Origin: Nocardia rosealba
GTDB lineage: Bacteria; Actinomycetota; Actinomycetes; Mycobacteriales; Mycobacteriaceae
Assembly (NCBI RefSeq): GCF_020216065.1
Contig: NZ_JAIWNA010000001.1
Span: forward strand, 1,432,511-1,496,510
DNA length: 64,000 bases
Direction of reading: 5' to 3'
In this document: piece by piece, positions 10,245 to 19,248 of the stretch
Layout: each line of letters opens with the position of its first letter
Numbering within the stretch: the stretch's first letter is position 1
Notes under the pieces: model-generated
What the model was told of the DNA's origin: nothing
Seen by the model: only the letters and a program-made list of their open reading frames with translations
Databases searched by the model: none
Position numbers and translations under genes: made by a program

Positions 10245-10928
10245 ATGGGTGCCAAACCACTGTCGGAGATCATCGACCCGGGCTGGGCCCGGGCCCTGGA
10301 ACCGGTTGCCGACCGCATCAGCGAGATGGGTGAGTTCCTGCGCGCGGAGAACGCCGCCGGACGCGGATATCTACCCGCCGGGGAGAACGTGCTCCGCGCG
10401 TTCCGGCGCCCGTTCGACGCGGTGCGTGTGCTGATCGTCGGCCAGGATCCCTACCCGACTCCCGGCCACGCGATGGGACTGAGTTTCTCTGTCGCGCCGG
10501 ATGTTTCGCCGATCCCGCGTAGTCTGTCCAACATCTTCGCCGAGTACACCAAGGACCTCGGCTTCGATACGCCCAAGTGCGGCGACCTGAGCCCGTGGTC
10601 GGATCAGGGTGTGCTGCTGCTGAACCGGGTGCTCACCGTCACCCCCGGCAGCCCGGCCTCGCATCGCGGCAAGGGCTGGGAAGCGGTGACCGAGCAGGCG
10701 ATTCGCGCGCTCGTCGACCGCGACGAACCGCTCGTCGCCGTGCTGTGGGGCCGGGACGCGGGCTCGCTGAAGCCGACCCTGGTCGCCGCCGAGATCCCCT
10801 ACATCGAATCGGCACACCCCTCGCCGCTGTCCGCCTCGCGCGGGTTCTTCGGGTCGCGACCCTTCTCCCGGGTCAACGAACTGCTCGACGAACTCGGCGC
10901 CGATCCTGTCGACTGGCGGTTGCCCTGA
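10245..10928 (+). CDS. ung: uracil-DNA glycosylase, family 1
   Basis: Removes uracil from DNA as the first step of base-excision repair. The 227-residue product has the water-activating motif [12 protein letters not shown] (catalytic Asp about residue 68), the [12 protein letters not shown] uracil-recognition segment, and the DNA-intercalating loop [13 protein letters not shown]. The ATG at 10245 is 11 bases after the thiL stop. A TAGGTT hexamer ends 8 bases before it and no Shine-Dalgarno is visible. The thiL-ung order matches mycobacteria. Confidence 0.96.
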   Translation: MGAKPLSEIIDPGWARALEPVADRISEMGEFLRAENAAGRGYLPAGENVLRAFRRPFDAVRVLIVGQDPYPTPGHAMGLSFSVAPDVSPIPRSLSNIFAEYTKDLGFDTPKCGDLSPWSDQGVLLLNRVLTVTPGSPASHRGKGWEAVTEQAIRALVDRDEPLVAVLWGRDAGSLKPTLVAAEIPYIESAHPSPLSASRGFFGSRPFSRVNELLDELGADPVDWRLP

Positions 10929-10977
10929 CCCGGGGTGCCGCCCGCACGAGAAGAAAATGATGAAGGAGCACAACCGG

Positions 10978-11229
10978 ATGCACACCACAACCGTTCGCGC
11001 CGCATTCGCGACCGCCGCCGTCGCCGCCGCCATCACCGCGGGCGCGGGCTCGGCCTCGGCCGCGGGCCTGCAGCTCGAGCCCTACAACGAGCAGGCGACC
11101 CCGGTCGCGACCAGCCCCGTCGGCGAGGAATGGACCTCCACCGGCACCTCGACCATCTCCTCCGGCGTCAACGCCAAGGTCACCTGCATCCTGCAGAACA
11201 CTTTCAGCGCCCTGGGCGCTGTGTGTTAA
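10978..11229 (+). CDS. small secreted protein, function unknown
   Basis: An 83-residue product not recognised as a known family. It has a clear Sec signal peptide (TTTVRAAFATAAVAAAI then AGAGSASA, predicted cut near residue 28) and a mature peptide of about 55 residues rich in Thr/Ser. There are two cysteines in the last 20 residues (VTCILQ and the final C), which could form one disulfide. The start at 10978 is chosen because AAGGAG lies 9 bases upstream; an earlier in-frame ATG at 10957 has no such site. It sits alone between ung and a convergent crotonase gene. Confidence 0.75.
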   Translation: MHTTTVRAAFATAAVAAAITAGAGSASAAGLQLEPYNEQATPVATSPVGEEWTSTGTSTISSGVNAKVTCILQNTFSALGAVC

Positions 11230-11230
11230 A

Positions 11231-11338
11231 GCGGCTGGCGCCGCGGGATTTTCGGCCCTGAGGGCCTCGAATCCGAGGGGCGATACTTCGGCTTCGCCGT
11301 TACGTCTCGCCCCTCGGATCCGAGGCGGCCGAAAATCC
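11231..11338 (+). repeat. structured intergenic element, copy 1 (two hairpins with bulged CTGAGG)
   Basis: Hairpin 1 is GCGGC-TGGC-GCCGC (11231-11244). Hairpin 2 has an outer 12-bp perfect stem (11246-11257 with 11327-11338), an unpaired CTGAGG (11258-11263) on the 5' side only, a 20-bp inner stem with one mismatch (11264-11283 with 11307-11326) and a 23-base loop containing GGCTTCGCC. It directly follows the stop of the secreted peptide gene and faces the crotonase gene end. The architecture is the same as at 61961-62079 and 63895-64000 although the stem sequences differ. A terminator role is likely. Confidence 0.8.
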
Positions 11339-11368
11339 GTGGTGGCGGAGTTCCGGCGTGAGCGCCGG

Positions 11369-12142
11369 TCAGGCGAGGTTCGTGTAGTCGGGCTTGCGCT
11401 TGGCGACGAAGGCGTCCACGCCTTCGCGCCCGGTGCTGCTGTTCGCGGCGGCGGCGATGCTGTCGCGTTCCGCGTCGAGCTGCTGGTCCAATGTTGCCGA
11501 CGGCGACTGGGCCAGCAGCTTTTTCATGGCCGTGTAGGCGGCGCGGGGACCGGTGGTGAAGTCGGTGGCCACGCGCAGGGCCTCGGTGCGGATCTCGTCG
11601 TCGGGGACGATCCGGCTGAGCAGCCCGAGTCGTTCGGCCTGTTCGGCGCCGATCACGGCATCGGTCAACAGGATTTCGCGGGCCCGGCTGACGCCGACGA
11701 TGCGCGGCAGCGACCACGACATCCCGCCGTCGGGGGTGAAGCCGATGCCGGGGTAGGCGGGACGCATCTGGGTCGACGGACCGCCGATGGCGATGTCGGC
11801 CGCGCATACCAGGCTCATGCCCGCACCGGCCGCCCAGCCGTGCACCGCCGCGACGACCGGGACGGGGGCGGCGGCCAGGGCGCGCACGAAGTCGTGCAGC
11901 TGGGTGGCCAGCTCGTGCAGGAAGGCGCCTCGGTCGTCGGCACCGGCGAAGTGACGGACATTGCCGCCGGCGCAGAAGTTCGCGCCCGCACCGGTGATCA
12001 GGATCGCGCCCACGTCGTCGCCGAGCGAACGCAGGGCGGCGGTGCCCGCGTTGATCAGGTCGAAATCGAGCGAGGTGCCCGCGGCCGCGGTCGCGATGGT
12101 CAGGTGCAGTACGCCGTCGACGACGACCGGTTCGCTACTCAT
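11369..12142 (-). CDS. enoyl-CoA hydratase/isomerase family protein
   Basis: Crotonase-fold enzyme of 257 residues acting on an acyl-CoA substrate. The oxyanion-hole segments are visible: GAGANFCAGGNV and AAVHGWAAGAGMSLVCAADI. The PGIGFTPDGGMSW stretch follows, with the family helix ending in FVAKRKPDYTNL. The general-acid positions are not clear enough to say hydratase rather than isomerase. The start at 12142 has TAATGT at leaderless spacing upstream and no Shine-Dalgarno. It lies downstream of a broken acetyltransferase gene on the same strand. Confidence 0.88.
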   Translation of the reverse strand: MSSEPVVVDGVLHLTIATAAAGTSLDFDLINAGTAALRSLGDDVGAILITGAGANFCAGGNVRHFAGADDRGAFLHELATQLHDFVRALAAAPVPVVAAVHGWAAGAGMSLVCAADIAIGGPSTQMRPAYPGIGFTPDGGMSWSLPRIVGVSRAREILLTDAVIGAEQAERLGLLSRIVPDDEIRTEALRVATDFTTGPRAAYTAMKKLLAQSPSATLDQQLDAERDSIAAAANSSTGREGVDAFVAKRKPDYTNLA

Positions 12143-12149
12143 GCCCGTC

Positions 12150-12155
12150 ACATTA
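12150..12155 (-). promoter_or_regulatory. -10 element of a leaderless crotonase mRNA
   Basis: On the minus strand TAATGT is followed by seven bases (GACGGGC) and then the ATG at 12142. It overlaps the end of the upstream acetyltransferase reading frame. Confidence 0.45.
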
Positions 12156-12627
12156 GCTAGGGGCGCGCCGCCAGTGTTGTTCGGGCAGCAGCGTGAACGG
12201 GTCGGTGCGGCGCAGACCCGTATCGGCAAAACCGTGCCTGCGGTAGAAGGCGTGCGCGCGCGGATAGTTGCCGAGCACCCACAGACTGCAGGGCGCGTGG
12301 GGGGACGGCGGCCGCGAGCAGGTCGTCGGCGACGCCGGTGCCGTGCCAGGCGGCGCGCACATACAGCGCTTCCAGCTCGCTGCCGGTCGGCTGCCGTGAC
12401 GCGGCGGCGAAGCCGATCAGGTCGTCGCCGTGACAGGCGACGAGCAGCCGATAACGACCGTCGGTGCGGCGGCGTTCCCAGGTGATCGCCGAGCTGTCGA
12501 GATCGAACGCGGCGAGCAGGTGGGCGGGGACCAGCGAGTCGTAGGCCTCCCGCCAGCTGGCGATGTGGCAGGCCGCGAGCGCGGTAATGTGCGCGGCGCT
12601 CGCCGGGCCGATCCGCCACTCAACCAC
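12153..12627 (-). pseudogene. GNAT-family acetyltransferase interrupted by a frameshift in a G6/C6 run
   Basis: The N-terminal part, read from 12627, is a normal GNAT domain (WRIGPASAAHITALAACHI... LEALYVRAAWHGTGVADDLL). After the C6 run at 12299-12304 this frame turns into Arg/Ala-rich nonsense. The correct continuation (PCSLWVLGNYPRAHAFYRRHGF...LRRTDPFTLLPEQHW), including the classic YRRHGF end of GNAT domains, is in the next frame and ends at 12153. Five C instead of six would join them as ...AAV-P-HAPCSLW. This is either a sequencing/assembly error in a homopolymer, a recent null mutation, or a switchable tract. Together the two frames give about 157 residues, the usual size. Confidence 0.85.
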
Positions 12628-12646
12628 GAATCACCCGTTCGACGAC

Positions 12647-12679
12647 AAAACCCCGGACAACCCATGAAGGGTGCCGGGG
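12647..12679 (-). terminator. intrinsic terminator of rpmB
   Basis: On the minus strand CCCCGG...CCGGGG arms (12651-12656 and 12674-12679), extended inside by ACCC/GGGT, are followed by TTTTGTC. It lies 30 bases after the rpmB stop, which fits a factor-independent terminator. Confidence 0.7.
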
Positions 12680-12708
12680 CACTGTCGGCAGAATGTACGG
12701 GCCGGAAA

Positions 12709-12900
12709 TCAGCCGCGGACGACCTTGCCCGCCTTGAGGCAGGAGGTGCACACGTTCATCCGGCGGGTGTTGCCAGGGGCAACCTGCGCACGCACGGTCT
12801 GGATGTTCGGGTTCCAGCGACGGTTGGTGCGCCGGTGCGAGTGCGAGACCGACTTCCCGAAACCGGGGCCCTTGGCGCAGACGTCGCAAACGGCAGCCAT
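12709..12900 (-). CDS. rpmB: 50S ribosomal protein L28 (zinc-binding form)
   Basis: Ribosomal large-subunit protein of 63 residues. It starts AAVCDVC and has the typical [16 protein letters not shown] core. Two CxxC pairs (CDVC near the start, CTSC near the end) mark the zinc-containing C+ paralogue rather than the cysteine-free form made during zinc starvation. The ATG at 12900 has AGGAGC upstream. It is transcribed away from the DAK2 gene and is followed by its own terminator. Confidence 0.97.
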   Translation of the reverse strand: MAAVCDVCAKGPGFGKSVSHSHRRTNRRWNPNIQTVRAQVAPGNTRRMNVCTSCLKAGKVVRG

Positions 12901-13137
12901 GTCGCGAGCTCCTTCATGTCATAAGCGGTCAGCGCGCACGTGTGCCGCTGAACCGGAAACTGATGTCGTCAAATGCCTTGCCGACTTGCATCGGCCAGCG
13001 CAGACCTGTCGAGGCCGCACGAGGCAACCCTGCAAGCGTAGCGGGCCCGGCCGGGAACTTCCAAACCGGGTGTCCTGCTCGACGACGCGGACACGTGGTG
13101 CGCCCGTGGTCAGGGTACTGCTGTCGGTCGCTGGCGC

Positions 13138-13143
13138 TAACCT
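13138..13143 (+). promoter_or_regulatory. -10 element of a leaderless DAK2-gene mRNA
   Basis: TAACCT, seven bases (GGCTGCG), then ATG at 13151. No Shine-Dalgarno lies in between. Confidence 0.5.
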
Positions 13144-13150
13144 GGCTGCG

Positions 13151-15475
13151 ATGCTCGGCGGTCGAGCACGGCCGACGGGGAACGAGGTGACGGTGACGCA
13201 GGTGCTCGAGGCGCTCGACGGCGCCGCGCTGCTGTCATGGGCCAGGTCCTGCCGCGCGGGCCTCGAGTCCCGCCGATCCGAGATCGACGCCCTCAACGTC
13301 TTCCCCATCGCCGATTCCGACACCGGAACCAACCTCCTGGCCACGATGCGGGCCGCCCTCGCTGCCGCCGAGGCCGACGACGGTGCGCAGGAGTGGTCGC
13401 GCGTGCAGCCCGAGCTGGGGAAGACGCGTTATGCAAACGACTCGGTAGCCGTCGCGCCACTGGGTGGAGCGGTTTCGGGTGGGGCGGCTGAGGCCATGTC
13501 GGCTGGCTCTTCGCCGGGTGTGCAGGCTTCGACCGGCGCGCAGTCGGCGGATGCGGTGCCAGGTGATCGTGGGGTGCAGGCGTCGGTTCCCGGGGAGCGA
13601 TCGGAGATCGCGGGCGGCGGCGCGCTGGGCGATGGTCGGGCCGGGGAGGTGGCGAAGGCGCTGGCCCGTGGCGCCACGGCCGGGGCGCGGGGCAATTCCG
13701 GGATCATTCTTTCGCAGGTATTGCGGGGGATCGCCGAGGCGGTGGTGTCCGGGCCGTTGACCGGGGAGCGGTTGCGGGTGGCGTTGCGGCGGGCGGCGGT
13801 GCTGGTGCGGCAGGGGTTGAGTGCGCCGGTGGAGGGGACGATTCTGACGGTGCTCGACCGGGCCGCCGTCGCTGCCGCCGAGTCCGGCGACTCCTCGCTG
13901 GAGAGTGTGGCGAAGGCAGCGGCCGATGGTGCCGCACGTGCGCTGAACGAGACGCCCGCCCAACTGGGTGTGCTGCGGGCTGCGGGCGTGGTCGACGCCG
14001 GTGCGCGCGGTCTGCTGGTACTGCTTGATTGCCTTGTCGCCGAGGTGTGTGGTGTGGCTCCCGAACGCCACACCTACGCCCGTGAGCGAAGTGGCGGCGC
14101 GACACCGGCAACGGGTGCGGAGCGTCGGCACAGGCAGTCGATCAGTAGTTCCGAGCGCGGACGTGGTGAGGGGCAGCTGCCCAGGTCGGTCGGCGCGCAT
14201 GCGGGTGGGGCCGATGCCCGGTGTGATCGCGGTGCGGCGCTCGGTGGTCGTGGGTTCGGCGAACACGCCGGGACGTGCGGTGACCACGACGAGGCGCCGG
14301 GGCGCTGGAATGGCGAGGGGCCGGCACGCTGGAATGGCGAGGGGCCGGGGCGCCGGGATGGCGAAGTGCCGAGACGCCGGGATGGCGAGGCGTGCGGGGT
14401 TGAGGGCGGGCCGGGCGGCGACCTGGACGAGTCGTTTTCTGGCCGCGACGGGGTGCGCGGAGAACGCGACGGTCTACGAGGGGACGAGGACCGGGGGCGC
14501 GGCGCAGACCCGCATTTCGAGGTCATGTATGTGATCTCCGGCACCGACGACGCCGGCGCGGGGGTGTTGCGGGAGCGGTTGGCGGTGCTCGGCGATTCCG
14601 TCGTTGTGGTCGGTGACGGGGATAGCACCTGGTCGGCACATGTGCACTGCCGTGACGCGGGTGCGGCGATCGAAGCCGGGCTTGCGGTCGGGGCGTTGAG
14701 TGCCATCCGGGTCGAAAGTTTCGCCGTCACAGCGCACAACGGCGTCGGCGACCATACGGAGTCGGCTCCGGTCGACGCGAGCTCCGTGGGGCGAACCACC
14801 CTTTCCACCGATGGGCTCGCTGACCGAGGGGTCGTCGCCGTCGTGGCCGGTGCTGATGCGGCGGAGCTTTTCGAGGACGCGGGTGCGGTGGTGTTGCGGG
14901 AGGACGAGGCCTTCGACGCCGACATCCTCCTGCGGACGATCCGGGCGATGCCGCACCGCGAGGTGCTTGTGCTGCCCAACGGTGCGCTGCCCGCGCAGGA
15001 ACTGGTCGCCGTCGGTGTCGCCGCACGTGACGGTTCGCGCGACGTGCTGTTGTTGCCGAGCGCCTCGATGGTGCAGGGGCTCGCCGCGCTCGCGGTCCAC
15101 GATCGGGGGCGGATCGCCGTCGACGACGCCTTCGCCATGTCCGAGGCGGCGGCGACCACCCGGTGGGGTGCGCTGCGAGCCGCCCGGGTGCGCGCGCTGA
15201 CGATGGTCGGGACCTGTTCTCCCGGTGACGGTTTGGGTCTGGTCGGCGATGATGTGGTGGTGATCGACCCGGACGTGGTCGGCGCGGGACGCATCCTGCT
15301 CGACCGGATGCTCGGTCTCGGTGGGGAATTGGTGACCTTGCTGATGGGCGCGGGCGCCGGGCACGAACTGGGGCAGATTCTCGCCGATCATGTGCGCGCC
15401 GGATTCCCCGGCGTGGATGTGGTGGTGTATTCCGGTGGGCAGCAAGCGGATCTGGTGCAGATTGGGGTCGAGTAG
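13151..15475 (+). CDS. DAK2 domain protein, fatty-acid-kinase (FakA)-like, with a long repetitive insert
   Basis: Position and domain order match mycobacterial Rv2974c, next to recG. The N-terminal DhaL/DAK2 kinase domain has the metal-binding Asp pair at about residues 55 and 57 (NVFPIADSDTGTN) and the GARGNSGIILSQ segment. The C-terminal third carries the FakA-type domain (VLPNGALPAQELVAV, ending GVDVVVYSGGQQ). In firmicutes FakA phosphorylates fatty acids held by FakB; a partner here is not known. At 774 residues it is longer than the usual 550 or so, because residues from about 95 to 170 and 320 to 455 are low complexity. GTG 13191 is an alternative start. Confidence 0.85.
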   Translation: MLGGRARPTGNEVTVTQVLEALDGAALLSWARSCRAGLESRRSEIDALNVFPIADSDTGTNLLATMRAALAAAEADDGAQEWSRVQPELGKTRYANDSVAVAPLGGAVSGGAAEAMSAGSSPGVQASTGAQSADAVPGDRGVQASVPGERSEIAGGGALGDGRAGEVAKALARGATAGARGNSGIILSQVLRGIAEAVVSGPLTGERLRVALRRAAVLVRQGLSAPVEGTILTVLDRAAVAAAESGDSSLESVAKAAADGAARALNETPAQLGVLRAAGVVDAGARGLLVLLDCLVAEVCGVAPERHTYARERSGGATPATGAERRHRQSISSSERGRGEGQLPRSVGAHAGGADARCDRGAALGGRGFGEHAGTCGDHDEAPGRWNGEGPARWNGEGPGRRDGEVPRRRDGEACGVEGGPGGDLDESFSGRDGVRGERDGLRGDEDRGRGADPHFEVMYVISGTDDAGAGVLRERLAVLGDSVVVVGDGDSTWSAHVHCRDAGAAIEAGLAVGALSAIRVESFAVTAHNGVGDHTESAPVDASSVGRTTLSTDGLADRGVVAVVAGADAAELFEDAGAVVLREDEAFDADILLRTIRAMPHREVLVLPNGALPAQELVAVGVAARDGSRDVLLLPSASMVQGLAALAVHDRGRIAVDDAFAMSEAAATTRWGALRAARVRALTMVGTCSPGDGLGLVGDDVVVIDPDVVGAGRILLDRMLGLGGELVTLLMGAGAGHELGQILADHVRAGFPGVDVVVYSGGQQADLVQIGVE
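14301..14396 (+). repeat. four tandem 24-bp repeats inside the DAK2 gene
   Basis: Units start at 14301, 14325, 14349 and 14373. Each encodes eight residues of the form R-[WR]-[ND]-G-E-x-x-x (RWNGEGPA, RWNGEGPG, RRDGEVPR, RRDGEACG). They keep the reading frame and fall in the linker between the kinase and C-terminal domains. Confidence 0.9.
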
Positions 15476-15478
15476 ACG

Positions 15479-17740
15479 ATGACGACACTGAGCGACCGGC
15501 TCGACCACGTACTCGGCGTGAAGGCCGCCGACCGCCTGGCCGAGGCCTTCGACATGACCACCGTCGAAGACCTGCTGCGCCACTACCCGGCGCGCTACGC
15601 CACCCAGGGGCAGCCGCTGACGGAGGAGGAACCGGAAGAGGGCGCCCACATCACCGTCATCGGCCGGATCACCAAAACCGAACTGCGGCCGATGAAGAAC
15701 CGCCGCGGCTCGCTGCTGAAGGTGCAACTCGACACCGGCGCCGCCCGTCCCATCGAGGCCACCTTCTTCAACGGTGACAAGGTCCGCTACCTGGTGAAAG
15801 ACGGTGTGCGGGCAATGATGTCGGGCACCGTGCACTGGTGGCGCCCCGACCGCTGGAACCTCTCGCACCCCGACTATCTGATCCTGCCCGACAAAGCCGA
15901 GGCGGGCGTGGAGCAGCTCACCTCGGTGCGCGGCAGCGGTGCGTTGCGCGGGCTCGCCCAGAGCGCCAAAGGTGCCGGGGGAGTGGACGCTTCGTTCTTC
16001 GAGCGGGAGTTCGTCCCGGTGTATCCGGCGACGGCGAAGGTGCAGAGCTGGGATCTGCTCGCCTGTATCCGCCAGGTCCTCGACCAGCTCGACCCGATCG
16101 ACGACCCGCTCCCGGTGGACCTGCGCGAGGAACGCAACCTGCTCGAGGTGTCGGACGCGCTTCGCCTGATCCACCTGCCCGAACACAAGCTCGATATCGA
16201 GCGGGCAAGGGACCGTTTACGTTTCGACGAGGCCCTCGCCCTGCAACTGGTGCTGGCCGAACGCCGTCACGAGGTGGAGGGCCGCACCGCCCCCGCCTGC
16301 CCGCCACGCACCGACGGCATCGCCGCCGACTTCGACCAGCGGCTGCCCTTCGAACTCACCGAAGGGCAGCGGCAGGTGATCGACGAGATCTCCGACGACA
16401 TGTCGCGCACCCGCCCCATGCACCGCCTGCTGCAGGGCGAGGTGGGTTCGGGTAAGACGATCGTCGCCCTGCACGCCATGCTCCAGGCGGTGGACGCCGG
16501 TCGCCAGTGCGCGCTGCTCGCCCCGACGGAAGTGCTTGCCGCACAGCACTACCGGTCGCTGCGCGCGATGCTCGGCGATCTGGGCACCGCGGGCGAACTC
16601 GGCGCCGCCGAGAATTCGACCAAGGTGGTGTTGCTCACCGGCTCCATGTCGGCGGCGGCGAAGAAGTCCGCGCTGCTCGACGCGGTGACCGGCGAGGCGG
16701 GCCTCGTCATCGGCACCCATGCCCTCATCCAAGACGCGGTCGAGTTCTTCGACCTCGGTCTCGTGGTGGTCGACGAACAGCACCGTTTCGGCGTGGAACA
16801 GCGAGATGCGCTGCGCGCCAAAGCGAAAGGCGGCGTGAGTCCGCATCTGCTGGTCATGACCGCCACCCCCATTCCGCGCACGATCGCGATGACGACCCTG
16901 GGTGATCTGGAAACCTCCACGCTCACCCAGTTACCCAAGGGGCGTTCGCCGATCACGTCGAAAGTCGTTGCGCGCAAACTGCATCCTGCCTGGGTGGAGC
17001 GGGCATGGGAACGGATCGTGGAAGAGGTCGGCCAGGGCAGGCAGGCCTATGTGGTGTGCTCGCGCATCGGCGAGGATCCGGACGCGCCACCGGCCAAGGG
17101 CAAGAAGGCCGAGGAGAAGGAAGGCCCCACGACCCAGGCCGCGGTCGACATGTACGAGACGCTGAGTACCGGACCGCTCGCGGGTGTGCGCGTGGGCCTG
17201 CTGCACGGGCGGTTGCCGTCCGACGAGAAAGACCACGTGATGCGCCAGTTCAACGACGGCGCGATCGACGTGCTGGTGTGCACCACCGTGGTCGAGGTCG
17301 GTGTCGACGTGCCGAACGCCACCGTGATGGTGATCGTCGACGCCGACCGGTTCGGCGTGAGCCAGCTGCACCAGCTACGCGGGCGCATCGGCCGCGGCAA
17401 ACACCCCGGCCTGTGCCTGCTGGTCACCGATGCCGCACCCGGCGGCACCGCCATGGCCCGGCTGGAAGCTGTTGCCGCCACCACCGACGGCTTCGAACTG
17501 TCGGTACTGGACCTGCGTCAGCGCCGCGAGGGCGACGTACTCGGCTCGGCCCAGTCCGGCACCGCGCGCTCGCTGCGCCTGCTCTCCCTGCTCGACGACC
17601 TCGAGGTCATCACCGCCGCCCAGGACCTGGCCCGCCGGATCGTCGCCGAAGACCCAGGCCTGGAGAAACACCCCGGCCTGGCGGGCATGATGAACGCCGC
17701 TGTCGACGGCGAACGACTCGAGTACCTAGCCAAGTCTTAG
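15479..17740 (+). CDS. recG: ATP-dependent DNA helicase RecG
   Basis: Double-strand DNA translocase that reverses stalled forks and processes Holliday junctions. The 753-residue product has the N-terminal wedge/OB region (HYPARYATQ..., ITVIGRITKTE), Walker A QGEVGSGKTIVALHAM, the DEQH box (VVVDEQHRFGVEQR), TATPIPRTIAMT and the motif VI region QLRGRIGRGKHPGLCLL. A short Lys/Glu insert (PPAKGKKAEEKEGP) interrupts the second RecA-like domain, as in many actinobacteria. The ATG is three bases after the DAK2 gene stop, so the two are co-transcribed. Confidence 0.96.
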   Translation: MTTLSDRLDHVLGVKAADRLAEAFDMTTVEDLLRHYPARYATQGQPLTEEEPEEGAHITVIGRITKTELRPMKNRRGSLLKVQLDTGAARPIEATFFNGDKVRYLVKDGVRAMMSGTVHWWRPDRWNLSHPDYLILPDKAEAGVEQLTSVRGSGALRGLAQSAKGAGGVDASFFEREFVPVYPATAKVQSWDLLACIRQVLDQLDPIDDPLPVDLREERNLLEVSDALRLIHLPEHKLDIERARDRLRFDEALALQLVLAERRHEVEGRTAPACPPRTDGIAADFDQRLPFELTEGQRQVIDEISDDMSRTRPMHRLLQGEVGSGKTIVALHAMLQAVDAGRQCALLAPTEVLAAQHYRSLRAMLGDLGTAGELGAAENSTKVVLLTGSMSAAAKKSALLDAVTGEAGLVIGTHALIQDAVEFFDLGLVVVDEQHRFGVEQRDALRAKAKGGVSPHLLVMTATPIPRTIAMTTLGDLETSTLTQLPKGRSPITSKVVARKLHPAWVERAWERIVEEVGQGRQAYVVCSRIGEDPDAPPAKGKKAEEKEGPTTQAAVDMYETLSTGPLAGVRVGLLHGRLPSDEKDHVMRQFNDGAIDVLVCTTVVEVGVDVPNATVMVIVDADRFGVSQLHQLRGRIGRGKHPGLCLLVTDAAPGGTAMARLEAVAATTDGFELSVLDLRQRREGDVLGSAQSGTARSLRLLSLLDDLEVITAAQDLARRIVAEDPGLEKHPGLAGMMNAAVDGERLEYLAKS

Positions 17741-17787
17741 GAGTTCCGAGAGGACCACGCGGTTCGCCCGGCGCGCCCGCCCAGGGT

Positions 17788-19212
17788 TCACCGCGGTAGA
17801 CGCGGGTACGGCAGGTCGGTCGCCGTGTGCTCGGCGACTGCCAGCGGTCGTCCGATCTGCGGGAATGCCCGCTGTGGGCAGGCGGGTCGTTCGCACACCT
17901 TGCACCCGGCCCCGATCGGCACGGCGATATTCGGGTCGTCCACCTGCATCCCCTGCGAGTACACCAGCCGGTCGGCGTACTCGATATCGCACCCGAGCGC
18001 GACGACGAAGTTCTTCGCCGCAGTGCCGTATCCCTGTGCCGTGGCGGGTGTGGTGCGCGCGATCCACAGGTAGCGGCGCCCGTCGGGCATCTCCGCGACC
18101 TGGGTGAGGATGCGTCCCGGGTGGGCGAAGGCTTCGTGGGTGACCCACAGCGGGCAGTTGCCGCCGACGCGGGAGAAGTGAAAAGCCGTGGCCGACTGAC
18201 GTTTCGAGATGTTCCCCGCACGGTCGGTGCGTACCAGGAAGAACGGCACCCCACGCTGACCCTGTCGTTGCAGCGTCGCCAGCCGGTGGCAGACCGTTTC
18301 GAACCCGACTTCGAACCGCAACCCGAGCAGGTCGACGTCGTAGCGCAGTTCCTCGGCCGACCGCAGGAACCGCCCGTAGGGCAGGATCAGCGCCCCGGCG
18401 AAGTAGTTGGCCAGCCCCACCCGCGCCAGCGTGCGCGACTCCCCGACCAGTGCCCGGGATTCGGCGAGCACATTGTCGATCTCGCGGCCGTAGAGCAGCA
18501 GGCCGAGAGTGGACGCGATCTGGAACGCGCGCTGCCCGGGCCGCAGCCGCCGGGCCAGGGTGAGCGTGCGGGTGTCCGGGTCGTAGTGGCGTTTGGGGAT
18601 GGACGGGTCAGCGCCGTCGCCCCGCACGAGCACGGTGACGCCCGCGCGTTCCTCGGCGATCCGCGCCAGCTGCCGGTCCAGCGAACCGATGCTCAGCCCC
18701 GATTCCTCGAACAGCTGCTCGGCGGCGTGATCGAGGGTGGCGATGTGATTGCGGTGGTCGTAGAAGAAATCCCGGACGTCCTCGTAGGGCAGCGGTGTGC
18801 CCGGTGCGCCGGTCGGGGTGTCGACGCGGGAGGAGAGCAGATCGAGCTGATCGGTGGCCGCACGCAGCCGCCGGTGCATGGCGATGACGATCCGCGCCAC
18901 CTCCGGCAACCGGGTGGCCAGCTCCTCCACCTCGGTGATCGGTGCGGTGTCGCCACCGCCCGCCGCCTCGACGAGCACCTCGTGCAGGTCCGAGACCAGC
19001 CGCGCGTCGGAATCGGCGGCGAAGAACTGCACGTCCAGGTCGAAGGTCGAATTCAATTTCAGCAGAACGGGAATGGTGAGCGGACGCTGATCGCGTTCGA
19101 GCTGGTTGAGGTAACTCGGCGAGAGATCGAGCGATTTGGCCAGCGCGGCCTGGGTCATCCGTCGTTCTTCGCGTAGCCGTCGAAGTCTGGCCCCCGCGTA
19201 CATCTTCCGCAC
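17788..19212 (-). CDS. RamB/PrpR-type XRE-family transcriptional regulator
   Basis: A 474-residue regulator of the RamB/PrpR/Rv0465c type, which controls short-chain-acyl and acetate metabolism in mycolata. N-terminal HTH about residues 8-62 (LRRLREERRMTQAALA...SPSYLNQLERDQRPLT), a central IrrE/ImmA-like region in which the usual HExxH zinc motif is not seen, and a C-terminal DUF2083-type domain (FHFSRVGGNCPLWVTHEAF) with cysteines in GCDIEYADR and GAGCKVCERPACPQRAFP. In M. tuberculosis PrpR the matching cysteines bind [4Fe-4S] and the domain senses acyl-CoA. It is divergent from pyruvate carboxylase, a plausible target. The start could also be ATG 19203. Confidence 0.88.
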   Translation of the reverse strand: MRKMYAGARLRRLREERRMTQAALAKSLDLSPSYLNQLERDQRPLTIPVLLKLNSTFDLDVQFFAADSDARLVSDLHEVLVEAAGGGDTAPITEVEELATRLPEVARIVIAMHRRLRAATDQLDLLSSRVDTPTGAPGTPLPYEDVRDFFYDHRNHIATLDHAAEQLFEESGLSIGSLDRQLARIAEERAGVTVLVRGDGADPSIPKRHYDPDTRTLTLARRLRPGQRAFQIASTLGLLLYGREIDNVLAESRALVGESRTLARVGLANYFAGALILPYGRFLRSAEELRYDVDLLGLRFEVGFETVCHRLATLQRQGQRGVPFFLVRTDRAGNISKRQSATAFHFSRVGGNCPLWVTHEAFAHPGRILTQVAEMPDGRRYLWIARTTPATAQGYGTAAKNFVVALGCDIEYADRLVYSQGMQVDDPNIAVPIGAGCKVCERPACPQRAFPQIGRPLAVAEHTATDLPYPRLPR

Positions 19213-19233
19213 GCCAGGATCCTAGCGCCGCTG

Positions 19234-19248
19234 GTTCGCAATGTTCGC
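19234..19248. promoter_or_regulatory. candidate operator: GTTCGC direct repeat upstream of the RamB-type regulator
   Basis: GTTCGC occurs at 19234-19239 and 19243-19248, nine bases apart start to start, 22 bases upstream of the regulator gene and facing pyc. Regulators of this family often bind near their own genes. The core resembles, but does not match, the TTTGCAA-type RamB site described in Corynebacterium. Low confidence. Confidence 0.3.
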
